This document shows positions 7,601-15,081 of a DNA stretch of 64,000 bases, one piece after another. The stretch spans positions 248,001-312,000 of the forward strand of contig NZ_FOAP01000009.1 of assembly GCF_900109545.1 (NCBI RefSeq). Reading direction: 5' to 3'. The notes under the pieces were generated by a model that had not been told where the DNA came from, did not search any database, and saw only the letters and a program-made list of their open reading frames with translations. Within the stretch, counting starts at the first letter, position 1; each line of letters starts with the position of its first letter. The stretch comes from Stigmatella aurantiaca (GTDB taxonomy: Bacteria > Myxococcota > Myxococcia > Myxococcales > Myxococcaceae). A program made the translations under genes and the position numbers.

Positions 7601-10306
7601 AACTCCAGCTCCGCTCCCGTCTACGTGGCAGGAATCACCGAGGCGTTGCCCCACTTCCATGTGGTGTACGCGGATCCCCTGACCCAACCCATCACCAACA
7701 CCTCGCCCTGGACCTTCCAGGTGGTCTTCTCGCCGACCCAGGAGGCCTCCACGGGGGAGCGGATGCTCAACGTCAACTTCCTGGGGTTCGAGTCCTTGCC
7801 GTTCACCGTGCAGGGCTCGGGCGTCGCCGCGAAGATGAGCTTCGACCCGCTGGTGCTCGACTTCAAGAACCAGCGCGTGGAGACGACCAGCGGCGCCAAG
7901 CTGGTGTTGATCAAGAACGAAGGGTCCACGGATCTGGTGATTTCGCAGATCCTCCCCTCGGACAATGTCTTCAGTTTCACGGCGGTCGAGACGCTCACGG
8001 ATGGCGACGGGCGCGCCCTCGCCGCGCTCGATGGGGGCACGCCCAGCCCACCGGATGGGGGCTGGACCGTGGGGCCTCAGAAGCACCTGGCCGTGTTCGT
8101 GCAGTTCACCCCCAAGGAGCTGGTGGCCAAGGAAGAGCAGCTCATCGTCCTCAGCAAGTACTTCTCCGCCGGAGATGGGGGCTTCCCGGTCCTGAAGGGA
8201 ACCGGCGTGGATGGCCGCCTGGTGCTGGCCTCCGATGGGGGCCTCGTGTTCGACGGGGTGGAGGTGGGCACGTCCGGCACCCAGTTCGCGCGGCTCGTCA
8301 ACGTGGGCAACTACCCGCTCCGGCTCGAGAGCATCGATGCGTCGGCGAGCTCCGCCTTCAGCCTCTCCCGGGAGTGTGAAGGGGTGGTCCTGGAGCAAGA
8401 CGGAGGAAGTTGCCCGGTGGGCGTCACGTTCACGCCGCCCTACCGGGGGGCCTTCGTGGAAGACGCCGTGGTGACGAGTGATTCGCCGACCAATGGCGAG
8501 CTGCGGATCCAGTTGTCGGGCAAGGCCGTGGCCGCGGACATGAAGCTGCTGCCGGGCGAGCTCCGGTTTGGTCCATCCAACCTGGGAGAGGCGATCACCC
8601 GGGAGTTCTCCGTCGTCAACGATGGAGAGCGGGATCTGCTCGTGTCGCGAATCGCCATCGAGAGCAGTGGGGCGGATGCGGGCACGGAAGGCAGCTTCCT
8701 GGTCGAGGAGTCGGATGGCGGCTCGCAGTTCCGCGTGGACGCGGGGGCCAGCGCTTCGGTGCGGATCAGCTTCATGCCCCGGACGGCGGGCGGCCACGTG
8801 GGCCGCGCCGTGGTCTACTCCAACGGGGTGAGGGGAGACGGGGGCACGATGGCCGTGCAACTGGAAGGCAGCGGCGTCGCGCCCGTCCTGCAGATGAGCC
8901 CCGATGGGGGCCTGCTGTTCGCCAACACGCCCGTGGGAGGCCACTCCGTGCTTCCCCTGACCGTGAAGAACGTGGGGGAAGGTCAGCTCAAGCTGAGCAA
9001 CATCGTGGTGAGGGGGCTGGACATGAGCACCTTCGAGGTGTCGCCCTCCAGCTTGCAGCCGCTGGCGAAGGATGCCACCGCCACGCTGACGGTTACGATG
9101 AGCCCGCAGGCGGAGCGGCAGTTCTTCGCCCAGGTGGAGATGACCTCGAATGAGCTGAGCCACCCGCTGGTGAGCGTGCCGCTGACAGGGGCGGGGGGCA
9201 GCCGGAAGATCCAGATTCCCCCGCTGCTGAATTTCGGCTTGCAGTTGGTCAACAAGACGTCGGCCAAGCGCATCGTGACCCTGGTGAACCGGGACCAGCA
9301 GCCCGTGGTCATCAAGAAGCTGGAGCTCGAGCAGGAAACGGTGGGCCAGTTCGTCCACGACGAAATCCCATCCGACTACACCCTGGCGCCCTATCCCATC
9401 GGCCAGGACGCGGGGACGTCCTACCATCAGCTCGACCTGGGAATGGTGTTCACCCCCACGGCGGAAGCCAAGGTGAGCGCCCGGCTGAAAATCTACATGG
9501 ATGATTCCCCGGCGCCGCGGGTGGTGGAGCTGCGGGGGGAGGGCACATCCTCGGTGTTCTCGATGTCTCCTCCGGCGCTGGAGTTCGGGGTGGTGCGCAG
9601 CGGCAGCAAGGTGGACAAGCGGCTCACCATCACCAACCTGAGCGATGAGCCCGTGACGCTCTATGGACCGTCCCAGTCCTACACGAAGGGCGAGGGCTTC
9701 CAGATCCTGGACTGGAGCGAGGGCGTTCCCCGGCAGCTCGACGGGGGGGCCTCCACCACGGTGCAGGTCTCCTATGAAGTCCCGAAGCAGACGTTGTCGG
9801 AGGCGACGCTCATCTTTTCCTCCGAGCCCCGCCAGCGCCGGGGCGTGGAGGTGCCGATGACGGGCCGGACCATCGACCTCACGGTCAGTGTGAAGCCGGA
9901 CAACCTGGACTTCGAGCGGGTGGATGTCGGGGCCCCGGCCGAGTCCAGGGAGGTGGTCATCACCAACAACTCGTCCTCGGCCCAGAAGGTGGATGTCGGG
10001 CAGAGCCTGGAGGACTCGCCCTTCACCCTGGAAGCGGCCGCCCTGGCCAGTCCGATCCCTGCGGGCGGGAGCGCCTCGTTCACGGTGACGTTCGAACCCC
10101 AGACGACCTCGCTGGCCGAGAGCGAGGTGCTGGTTCGGGTCCAGGGCACGGAGACGCCCGAAGTGCGGCTGCCCGTGCGAGGACAGGGCCGCAGCCTGAC
10201 GGGACAGGGCGGCGGGTGTTCCTTCGGCAGCACCGGGGTGGGAAGCGCCAGCCTGCTGGCCTTGATGGCCCTCTGGGTCTGGGGCTCCCGGCGGAGGAAC
10301 GGATAA
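4694..10306 (+). CDS. Giant choice-of-anchor-D-like (Ig-like repeat) surface protein with MYXO-CTERM-like tail
   Basis: This is an 1870-residue protein starting at a GTG preceded by a GGGAGAAG ribosome site. The N-terminus is a lipoprotein-type signal with lipobox LLASC (Cys18), followed by an Asp/Ala/Gly/Pro-rich stalk. I count about 16 tandem ~100-residue beta-sandwich units, each with the pattern L-x-F-x-x-V-x-G ... V-x-N-x-G-x-x-x-L ... F-x-P, as in choice-of-anchor-D/ASPM-SPD-2-Hydin-like domains. The C-terminus has GGGCSFGS, a hydrophobic helix and the basic end GSRRRNG, resembling the MYXO-CTERM signal handled by myxosortase. The protein therefore seems exported to the cell surface. 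The stop codon lies 4 nt before the next gene, suggesting co-transcription with the T6SS operon. Function is unknown; adhesion or a structural role is inference. Confidence 0.87.
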   Translation: MLRLSVMAVMGLGLLASCGPAELPSSEPSHEPAKAFSALFADGGDAGADGGDAGPPDAGPPDAGPEDAGPCAASSAVDGGHPLRFAQATLNFEDLPVGQYKQLTVQVLNDSVVPIASVLSFSGAAEGNPFVTVPSVDSPFDVASSSSIAVIFTPDARAAYARTLTVTSTNGCWSDTLEIMGRGVAPVLTPTPLIVNLPDTPVNTQSPVSAVTVKNEGSAALTVTGVKMTGSHQTLFQISPQSFTVEVGKSRDVDVRFVPGANEVTATTKLSFLSNDPQGVQREVTLNARGVNPQLSVLPGNLPFGERVLHDAGVLSLRATKSGLGTLNVTDVAISGTGTDQFTVTPKTFSIGEGSDGGVNLTVTFNPSAPGDAGVTLSFLSNQTTGTPAVVRASGRGISPELELSAAAIPFPDQQINTAKMESLTVTNNGTGTLVFDAAFSSNPSGFFQLSETRLLVPENQSRTLGVTFHPMAQGPFLATLTYSTNEVGSPTGTISLSGRGINPVLAFNPSDAGFPEQLVGSDGGTLTIMATNSGSGTVKVTKVVMTGNAEHFKVSPATFDVPSGADAGTPLTVQFAPKFKVDAGVVLTFESNQSAGPMAAVSLHGRGVEPRYSVPELLDFEERLVSAQAQKTLTFENTGTGVLHITQIALQGADQAYFDLQEHALSIPENASRDLNVTFRPESARLFDAQLTFASNQPNRTSGSVNLRGKGVSLGYTLSAPSLDFGFVGLGTSSTQPIEGTLMVSNTGTGTITLNLQVEGGASAFTVNPATLTVPQGQSRPIPVTFTPSQESTAQANLKITSNIQGRLDTLVMKGTGARPNFQVEPPSLEFGPMYSGGAATLPVTIRNMGNVPIRLVSMGLSPETGIFTHTASLPREIAVGSAGFYTFNVRFAPRAQDAFSSHSSSLTIQATSATGQGTGTAPTESKTVLLTGTKANAPQLSMDLPGGKHNFGSVQVGAESKLTITLSNSSSAPVYVAGITEALPHFHVVYADPLTQPITNTSPWTFQVVFSPTQEASTGERMLNVNFLGFESLPFTVQGSGVAAKMSFDPLVLDFKNQRVETTSGAKLVLIKNEGSTDLVISQILPSDNVFSFTAVETLTDGDGRALAALDGGTPSPPDGGWTVGPQKHLAVFVQFTPKELVAKEEQLIVLSKYFSAGDGGFPVLKGTGVDGRLVLASDGGLVFDGVEVGTSGTQFARLVNVGNYPLRLESIDASASSAFSLSRECEGVVLEQDGGSCPVGVTFTPPYRGAFVEDAVVTSDSPTNGELRIQLSGKAVAADMKLLPGELRFGPSNLGEAITREFSVVNDGERDLLVSRIAIESSGADAGTEGSFLVEESDGGSQFRVDAGASASVRISFMPRTAGGHVGRAVVYSNGVRGDGGTMAVQLEGSGVAPVLQMSPDGGLLFANTPVGGHSVLPLTVKNVGEGQLKLSNIVVRGLDMSTFEVSPSSLQPLAKDATATLTVTMSPQAERQFFAQVEMTSNELSHPLVSVPLTGAGGSRKIQIPPLLNFGLQLVNKTSAKRIVTLVNRDQQPVVIKKLELEQETVGQFVHDEIPSDYTLAPYPIGQDAGTSYHQLDLGMVFTPTAEAKVSARLKIYMDDSPAPRVVELRGEGTSSVFSMSPPALEFGVVRSGSKVDKRLTITNLSDEPVTLYGPSQSYTKGEGFQILDWSEGVPRQLDGGASTTVQVSYEVPKQTLSEATLIFSSEPRQRRGVEVPMTGRTIDLTVSVKPDNLDFERVDVGAPAESREVVITNNSSSAQKVDVGQSLEDSPFTLEAAALASPIPAGGSASFTVTFEPQTTSLAESEVLVRVQGTETPEVRLPVRGQGRSLTGQGGGCSFGSTGVGSASLLALMALWVWGSRRRNG
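4814..4902 (+). repeat. In-gene tandem repeat coding an Asp/Gly/Ala/Pro stalk
   Basis: Two adjacent 21-nt units (4814-4834 and 4835-4855) differ only in the last base and encode ADGGDAG twice. They are followed by three degenerate PPDAG/PEDAG units. The result is a flexible stalk just after the lipidated or cleaved N-terminus of the giant surface protein. Such repeats can change copy number by slippage. Confidence 0.75.
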
Positions 10307-10310
10307 GCGG

Positions 10311-11990
10311 ATGGCCTTCGATGTGAAGAAGATCCTCGACGAGCTGGAGACGGGCGCGCCCGTGGGCCCCGGGGTGCCCTTCTGGCAGCAGGAGAGCTGG
10401 GAGGATCCGGAGGGGTTCATCGCGGCCCTGGCGGCGGCCCACACCGGCAAGGGCGCCCCCCTGAAGAGCCGGACGGGCCAGCACTACGATTTCTTTCATG
10501 ATCTCGTGGTCCGCCACAGCGCCGTGGATCGCGCGGCGCTGCGCGTCTACGACCGGCGCGTCGGCTGGCAGGTGCTCAGCTACCGGCAGCTCCACGAGCA
10601 GTCCGCGCGGCGGGCCACGGAGTGGGCCCGGCAGGGCGTCAAGGCCGGGGCCAAGGTGTGTCTGGTCTACCCGGTGGGCAGCGAGCTGCTCGTGTCCTTC
10701 GCCGCGGCCCTGAGCCTGGGGGCCTGCATCAGCTTCCTGCCCGCCCAGGGCAAACGCTTCCTGGCCCGCCGGTTGGCCGCGCTCGGGCCCGCCCACATCG
10801 CCGCGGAGCCCCACCAGGCGGCGCTGCTGGAGGGCTTCGAGAAGAAGCTGCTTCAGAGCCGTGGCCAGGACACCCCGGCCTTCACCTCGCATACCTACAA
10901 GCCTACCGAGCCCGTGGGGTTGCTCTTCTCGCCGCTGGTGGATCCGCCGGCCACGCCCGTGCCGCTCCTCGCGGCGGATGCCTGGGGCGGGGCGCTGGTG
11001 GATGGCCTGCTCACCCTGGGGCTGGGGGCCGGCGAGCACCTGGCGGCGCCGGGCTACCACCTGCTGCAGCACCTGCCGGCCTTCCTGTTCGCCACGCTGC
11101 TCCGAGGGGCCACCTACCTTCACTTCGAGCTGACGGATCTCGAGGCCCAGCCGGCGCTGCTCCTGGAGCACCCGGTGCGTGCGCTGGGGGTGACGCCGGC
11201 CCTGCGGGACTTGACGCTGCGGGCCCGGACACCGCTCAAGAACGTGGCCCACTGGTTCCGCAACCCCGAGGAGCCGCTCGATTGGCAGTCCTGGCGTGCC
11301 TGGGTCCAGCAGTGCGGTCTGTCCGCGGTGCCCTCCTCCAACGTACTCGTGGATCCCTCCGCCGGAGGCGCCGTGCTCGTCTCGCCCCGCCGGGTGCGGG
11401 ACGTGCACACCGAGGCCCCACCGGCCCCGGGGCGCCGCTGGGCCCTGCACGATGTCAACATGAGCGGCCAGCTGGCCCCAGGGGACCTGGGCGTCTTCGC
11501 CGTGCTACCCCACGAGGCGCGGCCACGGCCCTACGCGGTGCTCACCCGCTCCTATGGCGTGTATCACTATGGCGGGCCCCTCACGGCGAGGCGGGAAGGC
11601 CGGGTCTACCTGGTGGAGGAGACCGCGGAGGCCGTGAGTGTCTTGCCCTTCGTCCGGGGCGCCACCGTGGTGACATCCCCCACGGGGGGCGTCGCGGGCC
11701 ACTACCGGTACGTGCTGCTGGTGTTCACGGGGGCTCAGGCGGCGCAGCGTGGCCCCTGGCTCCAGGAGCTCCGCCGGTTCCTGGAGCTCGAACTTGGCGC
11801 CGAGCACCTGCCGGACCGGATCGAATTCATTCCCCTCTATGCCCGCAAGGTGGACGGGCAGGTAGACAGCGTCTGGTGCCAGTCTCAGTTCCTGACCGGC
11901 GCGCTCCACCGGAAGAGCTCGGACCCGCTCTTCCAGGCGCTGACACAGCTTCGGGGGCGCCTCCTAGAAAAGGAGGAGCGGGGTATGTGA
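10311..11990 (+). CDS. ANL-superfamily (acyl-CoA-synthetase-like) pseudoenzyme of the T6SS operon
   Basis: The 559-residue protein has the overall layout of adenylate-forming enzymes. An N-terminal segment reads LSYRQLHEQSARRATEWARQGV then VCLVYPVGSELLVSFAAALSLGA (the classic gatekeeper region), and a C-terminal segment resembles the mobile domain (PDRIEFIPLYARKVDGQVDS). Key catalytic motifs look lost. The Ser/Thr/Gly-rich ATP loop expected near residue 205 is replaced by LLFSPLVDPP, and the invariant Lys of the terminal GK motif is replaced by GQ. It is therefore probably a binding or scaffold protein and not an active ligase. It opens the T6SS cluster, 4 nt after the giant surface-protein gene and 41 nt before the PAAR-like gene. 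The family assignment is moderate. Confidence 0.65.
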   Translation: MAFDVKKILDELETGAPVGPGVPFWQQESWEDPEGFIAALAAAHTGKGAPLKSRTGQHYDFFHDLVVRHSAVDRAALRVYDRRVGWQVLSYRQLHEQSARRATEWARQGVKAGAKVCLVYPVGSELLVSFAAALSLGACISFLPAQGKRFLARRLAALGPAHIAAEPHQAALLEGFEKKLLQSRGQDTPAFTSHTYKPTEPVGLLFSPLVDPPATPVPLLAADAWGGALVDGLLTLGLGAGEHLAAPGYHLLQHLPAFLFATLLRGATYLHFELTDLEAQPALLLEHPVRALGVTPALRDLTLRARTPLKNVAHWFRNPEEPLDWQSWRAWVQQCGLSAVPSSNVLVDPSAGGAVLVSPRRVRDVHTEAPPAPGRRWALHDVNMSGQLAPGDLGVFAVLPHEARPRPYAVLTRSYGVYHYGGPLTARREGRVYLVEETAEAVSVLPFVRGATVVTSPTGGVAGHYRYVLLVFTGAQAAQRGPWLQELRRFLELELGAEHLPDRIEFIPLYARKVDGQVDSVWCQSQFLTGALHRKSSDPLFQALTQLRGRLLEKEERGM

Positions 11991-12031
11991 GGATGCAGCC
12001 TCCCGCGAGCGGCCGGCCGGGGAGGGTTGTC

Positions 12032-12418
12032 ATGGGAGTCCAGATCGTCACAGGGGCGTTGCTGCAATGCAGCTTTGGCGTGGCCCCCTCCGCCCTGGCG
12101 GTGCTGCCTGCCAACAAGGTGCTGTCCACGACGCCAGCGGCCAACATCATGGACAACAAGCCCATGGTGAACATCATGCCGTTCGGGATGTGCTCCTCCA
12201 TGGCCAACCCCACCGTGGCCGCGGCCACGGCGGCGGCCCTGGGCGTTCTGACGCCCATGCCCTGTGTGCCCGTGACGGCGGCTCCCTGGGTGCCTGGGTG
12301 CCCCAAGGTGCTGATTGGCAACATGCCGGCCGTGGACATGAGTTGCAAGCTGATGTGCAACTGGGGAGGGGTCATCCAGGTGCTCTCCCCCGGACAGGTC
12401 ACGGTGCAAGATGGCTGA
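12032..12418 (+). CDS. DUF4280 / PAAR-like spike-tip protein
   Basis: The 128-residue protein begins MGVQIVTGALLQCSFGVAPS and contains the DUF4280 pattern: conserved Cys (LQCSFG, MPCVP, CPKVLIGN, SCKLMCNW), ANIMDNKPMVNIMPFGMC, and a GGVIQVLSPGQ end. DUF4280 proteins are PAAR-like and are thought to cap a VgrG spike and help pierce membranes or carry effectors. The several Cys residues may bind a metal. It overlaps the next gene by 8 nt, so translation is coupled. Its place next to baseplate genes supports the tip role in this secretion system. Confidence 0.82.
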   Translation: MGVQIVTGALLQCSFGVAPSALAVLPANKVLSTTPAANIMDNKPMVNIMPFGMCSSMANPTVAAATAAALGVLTPMPCVPVTAAPWVPGCPKVLIGNMPAVDMSCKLMCNWGGVIQVLSPGQVTVQDG

Positions 12419-13430
12419 GCCCGCCAAGAAGGTGGCCGTTGCTCCCCTCGACTCCGGTCTGCTGGGCCGGACGCTGACCGAGGAGGCTCCGGACCTGGAC
12501 AGTTCGGATGAGCGGCTGGAGAAGGTCAACGGCTTCACGTCCCGGAATGATTATGCCGGGGCGGCCCGGGCCGCCGAGGCGCTGCTGCGAGAGGGCGTCT
12601 ATGACGTGAGGCTCGTGGGCGCCTACCTCCTCGGGCTGTTCCTCGAGGGTGGGCTCCAGGCGATGCCGGTGGTGTTTCACGCGCTCTCCAGCACGCTGCT
12701 GCGCAACTGGCAGTTCTTTGGCCCGCGCGAGCGCCGGGACGTGTTCGCCGACGGCAACCTGCGCTGGCTGCTCAAGCTGCTCAACAAGCACATCGAGTAC
12801 CACGAGCGCAGCAAGGACGAGACCTGGCAGCGCTGGAGCGAGCCGTCCAACCGCGAGCCCCTGGAGCAGGCGCTCGCGCTCAGCGAGGAGATCTTCGCGT
12901 CGTTCGGCCAGGCGATGCCGCGCAATGGCTGCGAGGCCCCCTTCCGCCGGCTCGCCCAGTGGATGGAGGGACACCTGATGTCCCTGCCGGCCGCGCAGCC
13001 GGAGCCCGGGGAGGAGCCCACTCCGGAGCCCGAGCTCGAGCAAGCGCCCGAGGAAGCCCAGGCCCCGAGGAAGGCGCCGCCGAGGGCCCCGGTCCGGGAC
13101 GCGGGCCCCACGGTGCCCGTCTCGCCCGCGATGGCGGAGCTGATGCGCAAGCTGGCCGCCTTCGACACGCTCGTCCAACGCCAGGACTTCCAGCGCGCCA
13201 GCGTGGTGGCCGCGGACGTGATGGCGGTGGTGGAGCGGTTTGATCCACGCGTGTACCTGCCCTCGTTGTTCTCCCGGTTCTTCGCCGGGCTGAGCGTGCA
13301 CGCCGAGCAGGTGGAGTCCCTGCTGCAGGGCACCGAGTCGCTGTCCTTCCGCGCGTTGGATCAGCTCTACCGGGTGGACCTGGAGACCTTCCTGGCCTCG
13401 GCGGAAGGAGCACACGAGGCGGAGGAGTAG
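12411..13430 (+). CDS. TssA/IglI-like T6SS protein
   Basis: The 339-residue protein has an N-terminal helical domain (residues ~25-100) resembling the ImpA/TssA N-terminal domain, with short repeat helices such as YAGAARAAEALLREGVYDVR and LVGAYLLGLFLEGGLQAMP. A Pro/Glu-rich linker follows at ~200-240. A C-terminal helical domain begins near AELMRKLAAFDTLVQRQDFQ. TssA proteins coordinate assembly of baseplate, tube and sheath; a similar two-part arrangement is known for the IglI family. The last base of its TAG stop is the first base of the next gene's GTG. It could equally be an operon-specific accessory protein; the assignment relies on both pattern and position. Confidence 0.6.
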   Translation: MAEPAKKVAVAPLDSGLLGRTLTEEAPDLDSSDERLEKVNGFTSRNDYAGAARAAEALLREGVYDVRLVGAYLLGLFLEGGLQAMPVVFHALSSTLLRNWQFFGPRERRDVFADGNLRWLLKLLNKHIEYHERSKDETWQRWSEPSNREPLEQALALSEEIFASFGQAMPRNGCEAPFRRLAQWMEGHLMSLPAAQPEPGEEPTPEPELEQAPEEAQAPRKAPPRAPVRDAGPTVPVSPAMAELMRKLAAFDTLVQRQDFQRASVVAADVMAVVERFDPRVYLPSLFSRFFAGLSVHAEQVESLLQGTESLSFRALDQLYRVDLETFLASAEGAHEAEE

Positions 13431-14299
13431 TGGAGGGAGCGCTCCTGGAGCAGCACATCCGCGAGCGCATCCGCGGCTTCGACATCCCGGCGTTGCTGGA
13501 GGTGCTGGCAGCGGCCGGCTACGGCGGCGCCGAGATCGAATACCGCAGCCACCGGACCACGCTGCACCAGTCCCACCTGGTGCACGACATCCAGTTCATC
13601 CACCAGCCGCGCAAGCGCGTCATCATCACGGTGAACATCGGCCTGCTCAGCGCGCAGTCGCCGCTGCCCTCCTTCCTCATGCGGACGATGGAGCAGCTCG
13701 ACCACGAGCGGCTCGAGCGCTTCGTGGGATTCTTCGACCACCGGCTGCTCCAGGAGTGTTTCGCGGGGCTTCACCCGGAGCGGGATGGGGGGTTGCTGCC
13801 CGGCTGGCCCGAGGCGGCGCGGGACCGGCTGCGTCTGCTCCGCCCGGAATGTCCGAGCACGTTGCACTGGCTCTTCAACAAGGTGTTTCCCGAGACGGAG
13901 ATCTCGGTGCGGCGCGAGGCGCGCAAGCAGCGGCTCCCCGCGCGGGAGATGCGGCTGGGCGCCAGCGCGCTCGGGGAAGGGGATGCCATGGGCGGCTTCG
14001 CCTCGGTGGCCACGGGGGGCATCGAGGTGCGCATTCATTGCAACGAGCCGCTGGCCCACAACGGGGTTCCCTGGGCCGTGGAGGCACGCCGGAGGTTCTC
14101 CTCGGATGTCTTGCCGCTGCTGACCGACAAGGTCTTGATGCTCAGCGTCATCCTCTTGCTGCGCGAGCAGGAGAGCGTCTTGCGCATCGAGCGTGACAGC
14201 CACCTGGGTTACGAGCCGCTGAAGGTTTCCGCGGCGCAGACCCAGCACGTTGTTCTTTTCTCGGGTGACACGTCGAGTCCTGCGGCCCTGGTGACCTGA
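13430..14299 (+). CDS. tssG: T6SS baseplate protein TssG-like
   Basis: The 289-residue protein has the features of TssG/ImpH: an N-terminal region ending in VIITVNIGLLSAQSPLPSFL, which corresponds to the family's G-L-x-G-x-x-G-P-L-P signature, then MEQLDHERLERFVGFFDHRLL, matching the F-x-D-x-F-x-x-R-L segment. A later beta-rich half contains a typical LG-like stretch (REMRLGASALGEG). TssG forms the baseplate wedge with TssF and TssE. The match is divergent, and the canonical LG-x-x-A end is not clear. GTG start overlapping the previous stop by one base. Confidence 0.62.
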   Translation: MEGALLEQHIRERIRGFDIPALLEVLAAAGYGGAEIEYRSHRTTLHQSHLVHDIQFIHQPRKRVIITVNIGLLSAQSPLPSFLMRTMEQLDHERLERFVGFFDHRLLQECFAGLHPERDGGLLPGWPEAARDRLRLLRPECPSTLHWLFNKVFPETEISVRREARKQRLPAREMRLGASALGEGDAMGGFASVATGGIEVRIHCNEPLAHNGVPWAVEARRRFSSDVLPLLTDKVLMLSVILLLREQESVLRIERDSHLGYEPLKVSAAQTQHVVLFSGDTSSPAALVT

Positions 14300-14306
14300 G
14301 GCCTAC

Positions 14307-14336
14307 TTGACCCCTCGAACGCGCGTGTTCTTAAAT
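14307..14336 (+). promoter_or_regulatory. Possible sigma-70-type promoter before tssB
   Basis: The 130-bp gap before tssB is the largest in the T6SS operon and contains an AT-rich patch unusual for this genome. TTGACC (14307-14312) and TTAAAT (14331-14336) are separated by 18 bp, a reasonable -35/-10 pair. An alternative -10 is TATAAC at 14343. It could give extra transcription of the tail-tube and sheath genes, which are needed in many copies. Motif evidence only. Confidence 0.35.
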
Positions 14337-14429
14337 ACGATTTATAACAATGCGGATCGTCATCTGTGTAGGGGTCGGATGGGCGGCGGGCTTTCCGGAG
14401 ATGTGAACCACTTGGTGTAAGGAGAACCC

Positions 14430-15041
14430 GTGCCGATTCAGGACAGTCTGCCCAAATCCCGTATTACCCTCACCTATCGCACCACCATCAGCGGCAAGGA
14501 GGAGGACGTCAAGCTTCCCTTCCGGGTTGTGGTGATGGGCGACTTCTCGAGCGGCAGTTCCACGGATCGTCAGTTGGATCTGGAAGAGCGCAAGCTGCGC
14601 TCGGTCACCGGCAGCAACATCAACGAATTGATGAAGGACATGAACATGTCCCTCGCGTTCGAGGTGGATGACAAGCTGAGCGCCGATGGCAACGGGCGGA
14701 TGAAGGTCAATCTGCCGGTCGACCGGATGAAGTCGTTTCACCCGGACGAGATCGTCCACCACGTGCCCAAGCTGAAGTCGCTGCTCATGCTGCGCCAGTT
14801 GCTCCTGGAGATGCAGTCGGACATCGACAACCGCAAGGATTTGCGCCGCAAGCTCTACGAGCTGTTCTCCAACAAGGAAGAGCTGCGCAAGCTGCTGGAG
14901 AGCGAGCAGCTCAAGAACTACGCGGGCATGCGGCTGCCTGCCACCGCCAAGGCGCAGACCCAGGCCACGCCCCCGGCGCCCGCCCAGCCCGCGCTCGCCG
15001 CAGAGACCGTTCCCGCCGTGGCTCCCGTCAAGGCCACCTGA
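14430..15041 (+). CDS. tssB: T6SS contractile sheath small subunit TssB
   Basis: The 203-residue protein matches TssB/VipA/ImpB: MPIQDSLPKSRITLTY, then LPFRVVVMGDFS, SLAFEVDD, and the helix motif SFHPDEIVHHVPKLKSLLMLRQLL at residues ~105-130. It interlocks with TssC to form the contractile sheath in the cytoplasm. The family is usually ~165-170 residues; here an Ala/Pro/Thr-rich tail of about 40 residues is added, probably disordered and possibly exposed on the sheath. The GTG start is set by a TAAGGAG ribosome site 7 nt upstream. tssC follows after 40 nt. Confidence 0.93.
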   Translation: MPIQDSLPKSRITLTYRTTISGKEEDVKLPFRVVVMGDFSSGSSTDRQLDLEERKLRSVTGSNINELMKDMNMSLAFEVDDKLSADGNGRMKVNLPVDRMKSFHPDEIVHHVPKLKSLLMLRQLLLEMQSDIDNRKDLRRKLYELFSNKEELRKLLESEQLKNYAGMRLPATAKAQTQATPPAPAQPALAAETVPAVAPVKAT

Positions 15042-15081
15042 TTTTCCCTCTCCCTTTTTCGTGCCGAGGAGCCCTTCGCTC

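Noticed and set aside
6851-10450. Very long minus-strand open frame opposite the giant surface-protein gene
   Set aside because: It is an antisense shadow: the plus strand has clear repeat domains and export signals, while the minus frame is rich in His, Arg, Gly and Gln typical of GC-rich antisense translation.
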